DNA of 64,000 nt from Paraburkholderia edwinii (GCF_019428685.1 NZ_CP080095.1:3596001-3660000), one strand, 5' to 3'; counted from the first letter of the stretch, positions 35,541 through 44,510 are shown. Notes: generated by a model not told the origin, from the sequence alone. Translations and numbers: made by a program.

Positions 35541-35649
35541 GTGAACCTCCATCGTTGCCAAGGGTGATTAGTTTTCCGGGCGCCGACGGCGCCCGTTTCT
35601 TTGCTGCTGACTTTCTTCGTTGACTTCTTTTCTTCAACCCGCTTCGTTT

Positions 35650-36129
35650 TCAACCTGTGGCTTCAACTTCAAGCTCTGACTCTCCGGCTTCCTCGCCGAT
35701 CGGCGCGACAAGCACGCATGCGGCGAGCATCATCGAGCCGGCGTTGGCCGGCGCAAGCCGATAGTGCGATGGACGATAGACCACATCCCCTCGCCGGATC
35801 TGCTGTCCGCTTAGTGCACAATAGCCGTCGATCGATGCTCGCGCAACGCGCCACACCTGGTCGCCGTAATGGCACGAGGTCGGATCGCCCCACGTGACAA
35901 TGGCCGTCCTGCTGGTCGGCCGCTCGAGCACCCGGATGTGCGCTCCCCGTTCGCCTGACGCGCAGGCAACCGCCGCAACGCGCCTTCGCGCGCTGCGGCG
36001 GGCGGAAATCCGGTTGCCTGCTGCCGAGGCCATGCCATGGCTCGATGATCGATCTTCCGTACACGATAGTGAATCGAGCAGACACAACGTCTGCGACCAC
36101 GGATCGGTCCGGCTCGGTTTCGCGTGCAT
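35650..36129 (-). CDS. DUF3331-like protein
   Basis: About 159 residues. The conserved part is RVLERPTSRTAIVTWGDPTS, CHYGDQVWRVARA and CALSGQQIRRGDVVYRP, which match the Burkholderia DUF3331 family. The function is unknown; the CxLSG..xxGDxVYRP pattern suggests a small metal-binding or nucleic-acid-binding fold. The start MHAKPSRTDPW is tentative, since several in-frame ATGs lie upstream. It is the last ordinary chromosomal gene before the sparse accessory island. Confidence 0.7.
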   Translation of the reverse strand: MHAKPSRTDPWSQTLCLLDSLSCTEDRSSSHGMASAAGNRISARRSARRRVAAVACASGERGAHIRVLERPTSRTAIVTWGDPTSCHYGDQVWRVARASIDGYCALSGQQIRRGDVVYRPSHYRLAPANAGSMMLAACVLVAPIGEEAGESELEVEATG

Positions 36130-37650
36130 CGAGCAGTCCCCCATCGTCGCTCGTGGAGGTCCTCGCGCGCTGCAATCCGCGAAGGCCACTTCAATCAGGC
36201 GGTCCCGCTACATTAGCGCGATATCCGGACACGAACCATTCCACTTACGTGTTACATCGCGCTACACGAAAGTTGAGCGGGATGATACAAAGGTTTAGCC
36301 AGATGTCGCAGTCGCGCTATACAGTCCGTCGCGGCGCCACAACTGGCTTGCCCGTTAGCAAAATACACGCTGCAACGGTCATGAACAGGTGTCCTCCGGC
36401 GCGCCGACGAACATCGCGTGCCGGCGCCGTCCGCATCGTGTAACCGAAGTCGACGGTCGGGCATAACGCGTAACTTCAGTTCGGTACGGCTACGACCACG
36501 ACCTCTCGCACAATGGCCGGCTACCAGTTCCGCGAGGCGCTCTCTGAGGCGTCGCTCACGCGCGGCGATGTACGCCGCGTCGTGCATTTTTCGACAGCCC
36601 CGGTCCAGCGAGTCACCACACCATTCTGGGGCGATCAATGAACGAGAGCCCACCTCGGCAGACAGACTGGTCGTCAACTACGAAGAAACAGGCCCTTCAC
36701 CGGTTCGCAAGCAGTAACTGCAACTGCTGGTAGCACCAGTGGTATGAATATGGTCTAATACGCCGCAGTGGTCGAAAGCTTGAACACCGTGCGCTCACGT
36801 TACGAGCATCGAAAATTAAACCCGATTTTTCGGGTAAGGGCTTCTTTTTCTTAAAAGTTGGCTTCCTGCTGTCCGTCGGCCATCGTACCGGCTGGACATA
36901 TCTGTTGGACACCGCGTTCGCGGCTCAGATTTCTGTGGTCTACCTTATGCCAGCTTCTGGCATACAGTTTCGTCGTTTCCCGAAATGAGTCGCCGATGCG
37001 TGCGCCGATCGGCAATCCATCTGGTCGACAGGCCCACCCAGACGGGCCGCAGCGCACCTCGACTCTCCCTCTCTCTTTGCATCTCAACCTTCTTCCCTGA
37101 CACGCAACCGGTTGTCCAGGCGTTTCTTCTGGCGACACACCGGTCAGTCGTCGACACTCTCCTGTTGCTTTCACCAGCAAATCAGCGCGTAACCTGATTC
37201 TGCGTTCTTTCCCGCCCTACTTCCTTTCGCCCGGCGCGTCCAACACGTGCTGCACGCCGCTTCCTGCTCTTTTCAATGTCGCTCCAGTCCTACCTTATCC
37301 ATCTCGTCAACTCTTCTGTGACGTGCAGACGTCAGTTCAACTATCGGGTCGGGTGTCGCGCCTGACACGCCAGCCCGTCATTAGCTCAGTGATTCATCAC
37401 ATGTCCATTTGCCAGAACCGGTCAGCCCGAGGCGCTATCCCTAGCGGATCCCTAGCTCAACGCATTCCACGTCGAGGGCTAACCATTATCTGTAAAACCG
37501 TACGCCGCCCTCCCCGCGGCAATACGGATACGCATGTGCGGAGCATCGCACCGACGCACGAGACACGAGCGTGCACTGGGGAAACTCAGGAAGTCCGAGA
37601 AACGGGCATGTGGGCGTTCCGACCGCCCACCGCACTACGGGAAAACCAGA
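36130..37650. other. Gene-poor left part of accessory island
   Basis: 1.5 kb with no convincing gene. Short frames on both strands have atypical codon use and no recognisable motifs. A minus-strand hairpin (ACCCGA-AAAA-TCGGGT followed by TTAATTTT, about 36813-36838) resembles a weak terminator and follows a minus frame ending at 36851. TTAGCTCAGT at 37381 recalls a tRNA D-arm but no cloverleaf can be formed. Confidence 0.55.
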
Positions 37651-38727
37651 ATGAGCGTAATGACGCAGGCAGTCCACAAGGCGGCAGTCAGCAGCAAACG
37701 GGCGGGCGGGAGCCTTGCCACACAACGAAACCGCCGACTTGATTCAGCGGGCCTGTTGCGATTTGCCCGCGAGATAGGCGAGCTGTACCCGTCGCTGGAA
37801 GACGTCCCCGAATGGGTAATCCATTTATATGCGCAATACTGCGCCGCGCAGGGGAAGGCGCCCGGTACCCTCGCGAACATCTTCTCCGCCATACGTGTTC
37901 TCAATGCCGTCGCAACGAAAAACGTCCACCCCGCCCCGACAAATAGAAGCCTGGGTATTGACCGCCGGGAGCGCAAGGGCAGGAAGCGGGCGCTGACAGA
38001 AGCTGAGATTGCACTCTTTCTTGAGCGAGCAAGATCGAGCGACGATGGCATCGTGCACATCGTCGGAATCGCCCGCGTTCTCGGCCTGAGGCGCAAGGAG
38101 GCATTGATGTGCGCCTACGACCTGCCAATGTGGCTTGAAGCGCTTGCGCGAGGAGATACGACGGTGCGCGTCATGAGAGGTGCCAAGAATGGACGGCCAA
38201 GACAAGTACGAATCATCCAGGCCCGGCGCGAGCAGACTCAACAGATCATAACTTCCGCATTGGCGTATGCAGAAGAGCACAACTTTCGCCTCATCCACGG
38301 AAAGAACACAACCCTGGAAGGCTCCATGGGCCGGCTGACGTTTCTTATTCAACGACTCGGAATGTCAGGCGAGAAAAGCTTTCACGCACTGCGCTATACC
38401 TATGCGCTTGAGAGCGCTAACGAGTTGCTGGAAAGTGGCACGTCACCTTATGAAACGCTGGTTCAACTTAGCGAGTGTTTAGGACACGGTCGTAGCAGGA
38501 CTCAGATGATTCTTAACCACTACTGCCAGCCGATCAGGGACCGGTTTGAAGGATGTCCTGCTCTTGCCAGAAAAGACAATAAATTGCGACCAGCGCCGCC
38601 CCGTCCTCCGAGATCAATAGCACGACTGGATGCAAAGTCGCTTCACGCGACGCTAAGCGGATATCCGATCGGAAAGGCAACGGACCAGCCGGCGAATCGG
38701 CATCCTGACGAACATTCGCACTCTTAA
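37651..38727 (+). CDS. Tyrosine recombinase/integrase
   Basis: A 358-residue site-specific recombinase. An N-terminal SAM-like domain (about residues 25-100) precedes the catalytic domain with Arg147 (GLRRKE), His245-x-x-Arg248 (SFHALRYTY), His279 (LGHGRSRTQ) and nucleophile Tyr291 (LNHYC). All catalytic residues are present, so it may be active. It sits in the sparse island, facing a small hypothetical gene 21 bp downstream. The ATG at 37651 is chosen; a second lies three codons later. Confidence 0.85.
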   Translation: MSVMTQAVHKAAVSSKRAGGSLATQRNRRLDSAGLLRFAREIGELYPSLEDVPEWVIHLYAQYCAAQGKAPGTLANIFSAIRVLNAVATKNVHPAPTNRSLGIDRRERKGRKRALTEAEIALFLERARSSDDGIVHIVGIARVLGLRRKEALMCAYDLPMWLEALARGDTTVRVMRGAKNGRPRQVRIIQARREQTQQIITSALAYAEEHNFRLIHGKNTTLEGSMGRLTFLIQRLGMSGEKSFHALRYTYALESANELLESGTSPYETLVQLSECLGHGRSRTQMILNHYCQPIRDRFEGCPALARKDNKLRPAPPRPPRSIARLDAKSLHATLSGYPIGKATDQPANRHPDEHSHS

Positions 38728-38748
38728 CAAAGCGAAAACAATATAAAA

Positions 38749-39120
38749 ATGGAAACGTCATCTCTCAGAAGCCAGTTTCTGGATGCTCTCGATAGAAGCG
38801 GGTTTAACGATATGGTTCGCGATCGTGCGCTCGCCGCATGGTTCATCCTCGAAGCGATTCTTGCCGGACATCAGTGCGCCGCGGAAACATTGAAGACGAT
38901 CCCGGCTGAATGCCTGTCCTGTCTCGCATACCGCCTTCCCAAAGACGATATCGAAACCATGCTGATTGACCTGGCAGCCATACGGGTAGTGCTTCTGCAA
39001 GCAGGCCACACACCTGCCTCTATCTCGGGGCTTCAGGTAACAGTAAGAAGGCGCCGGATCGAAAACACATCGAGTGGCAAATACCGCTATGTTAAGACCC
39101 TTGACGACCGGATACGTTGA
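38749..39120 (+). CDS. Hypothetical protein downstream of integrase
   Basis: A 123-residue protein, mostly helical, with MVRDRALAAWFILEAILAG near residue 22 and a basic C-terminal stretch (VTVRRRRIENTSSGKYRYV). It lies 21 bp after the integrase and its 3' end overlaps the NERD pseudogene on the opposite strand by about 34 bp. No family was recognised. Probable co-transcription with the recombinase suggests a mobile-element accessory role. Confidence 0.6.
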   Translation: METSSLRSQFLDALDRSGFNDMVRDRALAAWFILEAILAGHQCAAETLKTIPAECLSCLAYRLPKDDIETMLIDLAAIRVVLLQAGHTPASISGLQVTVRRRRIENTSSGKYRYVKTLDDRIR

Positions 39121-39771
39121 TCTCGAATTGCATGTTCGCATCGGCACGCGGTAACTTCATACACGGGTAGTTGCGTGGTCCCCGCACGGGCAAAGTGTTG
39201 TTGACGCACGCGCAAATGCCGGTACAGCGCGCCACGTTCGAGCAGAGCCGAGCGCAAAGCCGGATCGACGCACACTGTCTCGTGGGAAGCACGCCTAGCC
39301 CCTCAACCGTAAACATGCTGGGCAGCGACAGCGAATGGATGAAGCGTATCTTCGTCGCATCCTGCTTCAGCGGTGAGGTGCGAATGACGCTCCACCCATC
39401 GTTCGTCTCGAGAATAAGTGTATCGCGCTCGTCGCCGCGCCTGACTCGGCCGGCCCAGTGCTTTGTTTCAATCAAAAACTCCGAAAGGCGTAACCGCCCG
39501 ATGATCCCGATGATCCACTTCAGCAGTCGGGAGCGTTTCACCCGGTGCGTGATTAAGGACGATGCCGTCAAAAATGCGGTGGTCGTCACCGCAAAGTCGC
39601 GCGAGGCACCGACGTAGCCCAGCCAACACCAGCGTCTCCCCATGCGCGCCCCGCATTTCGGATGGCACAGGTTCCGCGGCGTCAGCGTCAGACGCACATA
39701 GTTGCGCAGTCCGCTCGCGGAAACAGACCGAAAAAAGCCATGGCGCCGGCCATTGGCCCTATGATCGTCAT
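39087..39771 (-). pseudogene. Frameshifted NERD (nuclease-related) domain protein
   Basis: Read on the minus strand, a start with AAAGGAGA upstream begins MTIIGPMAGAMAFFG, a membrane anchor, then breaks near a T6 run. A second frame carries the NERD N-terminal half (HGETLVLAGLRRCLARLC, TAEVDH, VTPFGVF), and a third frame continues with FLIETKHWAGRV. Joining them needs one base in the T5 run near 39474. A later shift is needed to reach ALLERGALYRHLRVRQQH. A GATCATCGG 9-bp tandem duplication sits within TAEVDH. Several independent lesions indicate decay, though homopolymer sequencing error could explain some. Confidence 0.75.
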
Positions 39772-40280
39772 GCTGGTTCTCCTTTCTGGTTAACGTAAAA
39801 CCAGCCTACCGGCCCGAACGCAAAGTCAAGAAACCCTGACAAGCTCTGCGGCGCGCTAAGGAAAACCGAACCCCACCGCGGTGGGCAGATATCCTTCGCC
39901 CGGCGTTCTAGAGGTCATCGGCTGAGAGTTGTCCCAGTTTATTTGCCGAGTCGCGCGTTTAGGGGCGAAAAGCCGCACAAGATTGCGCGGCTTTTGCGCT
40001 CGACCACAGCTCGCAGTCAGGCGACATGGCACTGCACCTGCAGCCAACCGCAGAGACGGGATGTTTTCTTTTTCGTTTCCCATAGCGTATCTGCGTTGGC
40101 TCACGATCACTGACCCGTCCGAGCTCCTGATGTCATGAACTCGGACACCCGGCCACTGACTAACAGTAACAGGATGTCGCGGACGCGATGACCATCATGA
40201 CATTTTCGCTTCGCTTATTAATTTACGATGTTAAAACGCAATGGATATATGTCGAAGATGTCTGATCAGTGTCGACGACG
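39772..40280. other. Intergenic region with a terminator-like hairpin
   Basis: About 500 bp without a gene. 39968-39995 has a 9-bp perfect stem (AAAAGCCGC / GCGGCTTTT) with a 10-nt loop, usable as an intrinsic terminator on either strand. A smaller inverted repeat (CTGGTT/AACCAG near 39780-39805) lies upstream of the NERD start on the minus strand and could be a leader or operator. Confidence 0.6.
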
Positions 40281-40889
40281 TTACGGCAGGATGGAAAGCC
40301 CCGGCGGTAGTCCCGAAAACGGCTGCCCCTCTGACACGGCGAGAGACACCATTCGGGTCGAGGTCCCAAGTGCCCGTGCAGTTTTTCTGAGATCCCCTCG
40401 TTGCTCGTAGAGTGTCTCCATTACCTTCTCTCGCGTTAACAGTGGGATGTCAATGCCGGAGGCCAGGTGGCCGGTCCTAGCGGACGAATCGCCAGCGCCC
40501 GCACCGACTGCATAGATTTTTAGCTCGTCAAGCAGAGCATATTTGCCGATCCAACGCACGAATAAACGCAAATGCGTGATGCGGTCGGTGAGTTCTTGGC
40601 CGTCTACGCCTTCCGACAACCAGCGGCCTATCAGATAGTGGAGGTGCTTGCTCCGGAAGTTCCAGGGCGTCTGTGGAGCGAAGCCGCCTGCACGGAGGAC
40701 CTGGAAACCATGAAGCAGAATTGCGACCCGACGGCACTGCTTTTCGTTGGAAATGAGAAAGGTGGCCCCAGTGCGCGGATCAAATCCTTTCCCGATACGT
40801 GACCGGACAAGCTTGCGGAACTCGGTCTTGAACGCGCGCGGTAGACTGCTACAGGTAATGACATAACGATAATCGTGGACAGCGTGCAT
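40281..40889 (-). CDS. Phage-integrase N-terminal (SAM-like) domain protein
   Basis: A 202-residue protein starting MHAVHDYRYV with AAGGA 8-9 nt upstream. Residues ~65-125 (WNFRSKHLHYLIGRW, DRITHLRLFVRWIGK) resemble the core-binding domain of phage integrases. The remainder ends in a Fis-like helix (LRKTARALGTSTRMVS) instead of a catalytic domain. It lacks the R-H-R-Y residues, so it cannot recombine alone. It could be a truncated integrase, a directionality factor or a DNA-binding accessory of the element. Confidence 0.6.
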   Translation of the reverse strand: MHAVHDYRYVITCSSLPRAFKTEFRKLVRSRIGKGFDPRTGATFLISNEKQCRRVAILLHGFQVLRAGGFAPQTPWNFRSKHLHYLIGRWLSEGVDGQELTDRITHLRLFVRWIGKYALLDELKIYAVGAGAGDSSARTGHLASGIDIPLLTREKVMETLYEQRGDLRKTARALGTSTRMVSLAVSEGQPFSGLPPGLSILP

Positions 40890-41251
40890 CTCGACTTTCC
40901 TTGTGTGAATGGGTGAGCGGCCGGCGCGTCGCGTCGGCCCGTCGTGAGCGCTGTTTATCAGGCCGCGCGTGCCATCGAACAGGAACCGGCTGATCCGACT
41001 AGACGCGGGCAGCATGCATCAGACGACGATCTTCGAGATGAACGTTGAAAGCTACCGCCATCGCACAGCCAGCGATAAGCAGAGCAGCCGGCTGCCGACA
41101 ATCATCCGGCGACAACCATCACGAAGGAGCGAATGGAATGAACGCGCCCCACCCGCGAACGTGAGCGAAGGAAAAATGGACCTTCATATCGAGCAGAGGT
41201 ATGTTGGTGCATTAACCAAGCCTTTATCACAGTAAATATCCAGGCGAAGCA
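40890..41251. other. Intergenic region, no gene
   Basis: About 360 bp upstream of the integrase-N-like gene. It probably contains its promoter. No coding frame, RNA gene or repeat is supported. Confidence 0.5.
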
Positions 41252-41283
41252 CAAAACAAAAGGCCGCATCCGAAGATGCGGCC
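41252..41283 (-). terminator. Rho-independent terminator of the small membrane-protein operon
   Basis: A 9-bp stem GGCCGCATC/GATGCGGCC (41262-41270 and 41275-41283, UUCG-type loop) is followed on the minus strand by UUUUGUUUU. It lies 43 bp after the stop of the 38-residue protein. Confidence 0.9.
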
Positions 41284-41325
41284 TCGATGATCTGACCGGA
41301 TTACCGGCCCAGAAAAGAACTTCTG

Positions 41326-41442
41326 CTATCGCGGTAAACGAACATACCGACGCTCGCGACCCTTGCCGGCATTGCGGTCCATCAGTGCACCGATTGCAGC
41401 CATGGCGAACGTGACGCCAAGCACAAAAAAACTGACATCCAT
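41326..41442 (-). CDS. 38-residue single-helix membrane protein
   Basis: Starts MDVSFFVLGVTFAMAAIG, a single transmembrane helix (about residues 4-20), then a basic tail (NAGKGRERRYVRLPR). The start lies 2 nt after the stop of the preceding gene, with a GGGAG ribosome-binding site inside that gene's last codons, so translation is coupled. No family was recognised. Its size and topology suit a small regulator of, or partner for, the membrane protein encoded just upstream. Confidence 0.7.
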   Translation of the reverse strand: MDVSFFVLGVTFAMAAIGALMDRNAGKGRERRYVRLPR

Positions 41443-41444
41443 GC

Positions 41445-41921
41445 TCAATCTCCCTTCCTCATGGAAAGCATGCCCCGAACAAAAGTTATCACAACAGCAA
41501 TGACCAGGCTGATCTCCAGCCTCAGGTTTTCCCGTGTCCAGACATCGGTGGCATACCATAGCCCCGCCGCGCCCAGAAATGCAGAAGCGCACATTGCGTG
41601 ACAGAACCTGCCGAACTGCTGCCTCTGATCGTCCGTCGGATCCAGAAACGGCCGCAAAATCCGGCCTAGCATGCTGACCGGTTTCGCTGGCGTCAATGTC
41701 CTGCCAATCGTGAAGTATCCCTCGGGCTGCCGGTCCAGCTGCACGATGTTTCCGTCAACTAGCGCGGATGCTGCGGCACTTGCTTCCACGCGACTCAGAA
41801 TGAACATCGCGGTCACCAGTTTTGCCGAGGGATAGACATGCCCCTTATCACGCGCAAGATTCGCCCGGTCAGTAATCGTCAGTCCCGACGGATATTCGAC
41901 CACTACATCGACAAATTCCAT
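41445..41921 (-). CDS. Hypothetical two-helix membrane protein
   Basis: A 158-residue protein with a strong ribosome-binding site (AGGAGG, 4 nt spacer). Residues 1-100 are soluble and begin MEFVDVVVEYPSGLTITD. Two helices (about 112-132 and 136-154) close the protein, leaving both ends probably cytoplasmic. No family was recognised. It is the middle gene of a three-gene unit flanked by terminators on both sides. Confidence 0.65.
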   Translation of the reverse strand: MEFVDVVVEYPSGLTITDRANLARDKGHVYPSAKLVTAMFILSRVEASAAASALVDGNIVQLDRQPEGYFTIGRTLTPAKPVSMLGRILRPFLDPTDDQRQQFGRFCHAMCASAFLGAAGLWYATDVWTRENLRLEISLVIAVVITFVRGMLSMRKGD

Positions 41922-41929
41922 TCGTCCTC

Positions 41930-42070
41930 CTACCGGTGTTCAGGGTCGTTGCCAGCACTTGCACCGCGCCAGTCGCTGACTTCGGTGAATGCGTGACCGA
42001 CAATCCTGGCGTCGGTTGCAGCATCCGCGTGGCGGGGCCCGGAGTCGAGCACGCTAAGAAGTTTCCGCAT
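41930..42070 (-). CDS. Small hypothetical protein, first of the membrane-protein unit
   Basis: A 46-residue frame, MRKLLSVLDSGPRHADAATD to NDPEHR, with AGGGA 5 nt upstream. The longer frame to 42115 runs through a terminator hairpin and is not a credible start. It ends 8 bp before the next gene. No homology recognised; an interaction or leader-peptide role is conceivable. Confidence 0.5.
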   Translation of the reverse strand: MRKLLSVLDSGPRHADAATDARIVGHAFTEVSDWRGASAGNDPEHR

Positions 42071-42083
42071 TACTTCCCTCATA

Positions 42084-42120
42084 AAAAGAAAAAGCGAGGT
42101 GCCCTTACGGGACACCTCGC
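42084..42120 (-). terminator. Terminator-like hairpin immediately upstream of the small operon
   Basis: Minus-strand stem GCGAGGTG-T-CCC / GGG-CACCTCGC (42120-42109 with 42104-42094, one bulge) followed by UUUUUCUUUUU. The T tract ends 14 nt before the first start codon. No gene lies upstream on this strand, so either it shields the unit from read-through or it is an attenuator of the unit. Confidence 0.7.
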
Positions 42121-43270
42121 CAGATGTGGACGGCCTATACGTCTAGCCGCGGTCGATCAAAAAATCGGACGTCGCGCCTTGCGAAGCCTGATCAACTCGG
42201 AAAAGTCGCTGAACACTGCGAGCATGGGAAGCGCATTTGCGTTTTCCGCACTCACTCGTGGGCACCCGACTCAGTTTTCAGGAAACGGAACGGTCCAGCG
42301 CCTGTCCGAACAGGAACCTCTTAGACAGACATCAGACGCGTCATATCGGCGCGGGTGACGACCGGATCATGCGAAATTGGAGATGAGATAACCGCCTTAC
42401 ATCGCCGATCTCGGAAGTCCAGCGTGGTTACTGATTCATGGATGACCTCACAAAAGGATGCTGCGCGACGAGCCCGCAGGCTGTGCAGCGCTCGATGTTT
42501 GACAAAACCGGCGAACGCCGGCAACGGGAACGGGTCAATCGGGAAGACACTTATCGTGCACGTCCACTGCGACGTAAGGTGCAGCGGGCTATGGATAGCT
42601 GATCGTCCTACCGCACACTTGGGAATCGGCGAGTATGGTCGCGCGGCGATATACAGGGCTGCTGAAGCCGGTCTATTCCATCAGGAAATCGCCTGCCCTG
42701 CGAAGCTTCCGCGCCGCAACACCGCCAATGACGAGGGATGTCGCGGCAATCGTGTCACCGGCGGCACGGAATAGACGGATGTACCGTCGGCTGTGGACAA
42801 ATCCATTGCGGATTTCTGGGCGTGCCAACGCCCAGACACGCTCGATCGATGCGCCAGTGGCGCGGGGAAGACAAGGCCAGTATATGGTTCCATGTCGGGA
42901 CCAAATACCCGAAACATCGACAAATCGCTATAGCTTTCGCCCTGTCATGTGGCTGTGCAGGGCTCGCCGCTCCGCGCGGTGCGTTTTTTACCATGTTGTC
43001 TGGCTCAACTACAACCGCCGCCGTGTCGCCAGACACCCTGTGTACCGGGCACTCGATCTGGCACAGAACCAAGCGATCGAGCCATCAGTCGGCCCTTTTT
43101 AGCAAGTCGAGAGCTAATGGCGGGTGTCGTCCAGTGTCGATCGGCACGCTAGAGCGCGTTTAAACCGATTCACGCGTTTCACACCTTAGACGTGCTTGCA
43201 CAGCTCCTATGGACCTCAACATATCACGCAAAATCAATAACTTATCTTCAAATCCGTGTCAGACTATCCC
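42121..43270. other. Non-coding or decayed part of the island
   Basis: 1.1 kb where frames on both strands are short and lack recognisable domains. A minus frame ending MTRLMSV near 42321 and plus frames near 42740-43110 show no family signature. The stretch appears to be degraded coding DNA or spacer. Confidence 0.5.
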
Positions 43271-43310
43271 AAAAAAGCAACCTGATCCGGATCAGGTTGC
43301 TCTGAGCAAC
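43271..43310 (-). terminator. 26-bp palindrome with T tract and competing hairpin
   Basis: 43276-43301 is a perfect palindrome with 13-base arms (AGCAACCTGATCC) and is followed on the minus strand by six U residues, making an intrinsic terminator. The adjacent 43296-43310 (GTTGCT-CTG-AGCAAC) can pair with one arm instead, so two exclusive hairpins exist, as in attenuators. No gene is visible downstream on the minus strand. Confidence 0.6.
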
Positions 43311-43529
43311 AATGTTGATCGCGCAAGCTGATATTCATGTCGGCTTTCCTCAAAACGCTATCAAACGGCTAGCGAGAAGCACGGTATCAGCACAAATCCT
43401 GCCTGCTAACCACGTGAATTGGCGCTAGTACTCTAATACTCGTCAGCAACGACGACTATCAGGCCTGCTTTCCTGCTGAGGGATCCCCTCAAGATTCCGT
43501 ATCGGCCAGGCATGGTGCGGCCGGAAAGT

Positions 43530-43549
43530 GCCGTCAACCGGTTGACGGC
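43530..43549. promoter_or_regulatory. 20-bp perfect palindrome upstream of ParB-like gene
   Basis: GCCGTCAACCGGTTGACGGC lies 60 bp before the ParB-like start. An identical copy occurs 97 bp after that gene (44457-44476). Its right arm includes TTGACG, a possible -35, so binding would block transcription. This looks like an operator or centromere-like (parS) site for the encoded protein. Confidence 0.7.
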
Positions 43550-43609
43550 CTTAACCCAAAATGACGCGTAAAAACGCATAGCTTTTGAGGACGAACTCGA
43601 AACGCTTAT

Positions 43610-44359
43610 ATGCTAAAAACTAACTTCGCTCTGCCCTTCAACACAAACCGACCCTGGATGTCCGATCGCATGTTTAAACAGTCGTATGGTGTCCGGATGT
43701 GCCCCGAGTGCCATCAGCCGATTGACACTACTGTGAGTTCCTTGAGAAGCGCGCGTGGTGTATATCGTGGAGTTGCTTCCGCATTGACGGACGAGGCGTT
43801 AAACGCGGAATCCGCAACCAGGCTGCACAAAGAAATGCTTGAGAGAAAAGCTCATCCCACTGAGCTTGGCGAATTTTACCGAATAGCGTTAGCGCGCCAG
43901 CTTTGGGGTTCTCAGAAAAAACTGGCTCACGCCCTTCATGTATCTGCCGCGTCCGTGTCACGCGCGATATCGGCCGCAAATTTGCCGCGGCCGGTGCTAG
44001 ACCTTTTTCTGGAAGCCGGGATGCCGAGCGCGCGGATGGCTCGCGCATTGGCGAAGCTAGTCGAATCCAAAGGTGCTGCCGCAATCGTGTCAAATGCCAA
44101 CAAGCTATTGCATTTGCGCCTCACGCCCGATGAGATTTTCACCAGGCTGTGCGCGGGACATACCGCCCTGGAAAAATTTCCAACGACGTCAGTGGAGGTC
44201 ATCACCGGATCGAGAGGACCTCGCCATTTACGAATTGACTCACCTGACATGGATCTTCTGATCACCTCATTGCCGAATATCCGGGCGATGGTCGAAGCGT
44301 GTTTGAGTCTAGAGGTCTCCCAGCTTCGCCGTCGCAAGCGATCGAATATTGTCCGGTAG
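43610..44359 (+). CDS. ParB-like DNA-binding protein
   Basis: A 249-residue protein. Residues ~85-140 (LGEFYRIALARQLWGSQKKL, HALHVSAASVSRAISAANLP) reproduce the ParB/SopB/KorB helix-turn-helix and the following LPRPVLDLFLEAGMPSARMA helix. The N-terminal CTPase domain of canonical ParB is missing; instead there is a CPEC pair at residues 31-34. The C-terminal ~60 residues could be a dimerisation domain. No ParA is adjacent. The start is weakly supported (no good ribosome-binding site); MSDRM at 43658 is an alternative. The flanking identical palindromes are the likely binding sites. Confidence 0.7.
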   Translation: MLKTNFALPFNTNRPWMSDRMFKQSYGVRMCPECHQPIDTTVSSLRSARGVYRGVASALTDEALNAESATRLHKEMLERKAHPTELGEFYRIALARQLWGSQKKLAHALHVSAASVSRAISAANLPRPVLDLFLEAGMPSARMARALAKLVESKGAAAIVSNANKLLHLRLTPDEIFTRLCAGHTALEKFPTTSVEVITGSRGPRHLRIDSPDMDLLITSLPNIRAMVEACLSLEVSQLRRRKRSNIVR

Positions 44360-44456
44360 AGTGCAACATCGGCCACACAACTACTGGCCAGCGATTGTGC
44401 AGTCGCCGATAACAAATGGCTGTTTTCGCGCTAATTATTGGCACATGCGGAATTCA

Positions 44457-44476
44457 GCCGTCAACCGGTTGACGGC
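44457..44476. promoter_or_regulatory. Second identical 20-bp palindrome downstream of ParB-like gene
   Basis: Identical to the site at 43530-43549, plus one further shared C. Two identical perfect palindromes bracketing one DNA-binding gene, with unrelated flanks, are unlikely by chance and suggest binding-site pairs able to loop or spread. Confidence 0.7.
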
Positions 44477-44510
44477 CTCCCGGTCAGGCCACCCCTTATA
44501 AATCAACTGG

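Noticed and set aside
35578..35594. GGGCGCC-GAC-GGCGCCC hairpin upstream of the BON gene
   Set aside because: T-rich only on the plus strand, where no gene ends nearby; function unclear.
36252..36677. 141-residue minus open frame in the island's left part
   Set aside because: No motif, Arg-rich, no ribosome-binding site, and an overlapping plus frame of similar quality.
37105..37114. CAACCGGTTG core matching the centre of the ParB-flanking palindrome
   Set aside because: Only 10 of 20 bases match, and short GC palindromes like this are expected by chance.
37381..37390. TTAGCTCAGT resembling a tRNA D-arm near the integrase
   Set aside because: No matching acceptor stem, anticodon arm or T-arm (GTTCGA) within tRNA distance, so not an att-site tRNA.
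39092..39697. Single 201-residue minus frame read as a complete gene
   Set aside because: It contains only the middle of a NERD domain; the N- and C-terminal parts lie in other frames, so it is listed as a pseudogene.
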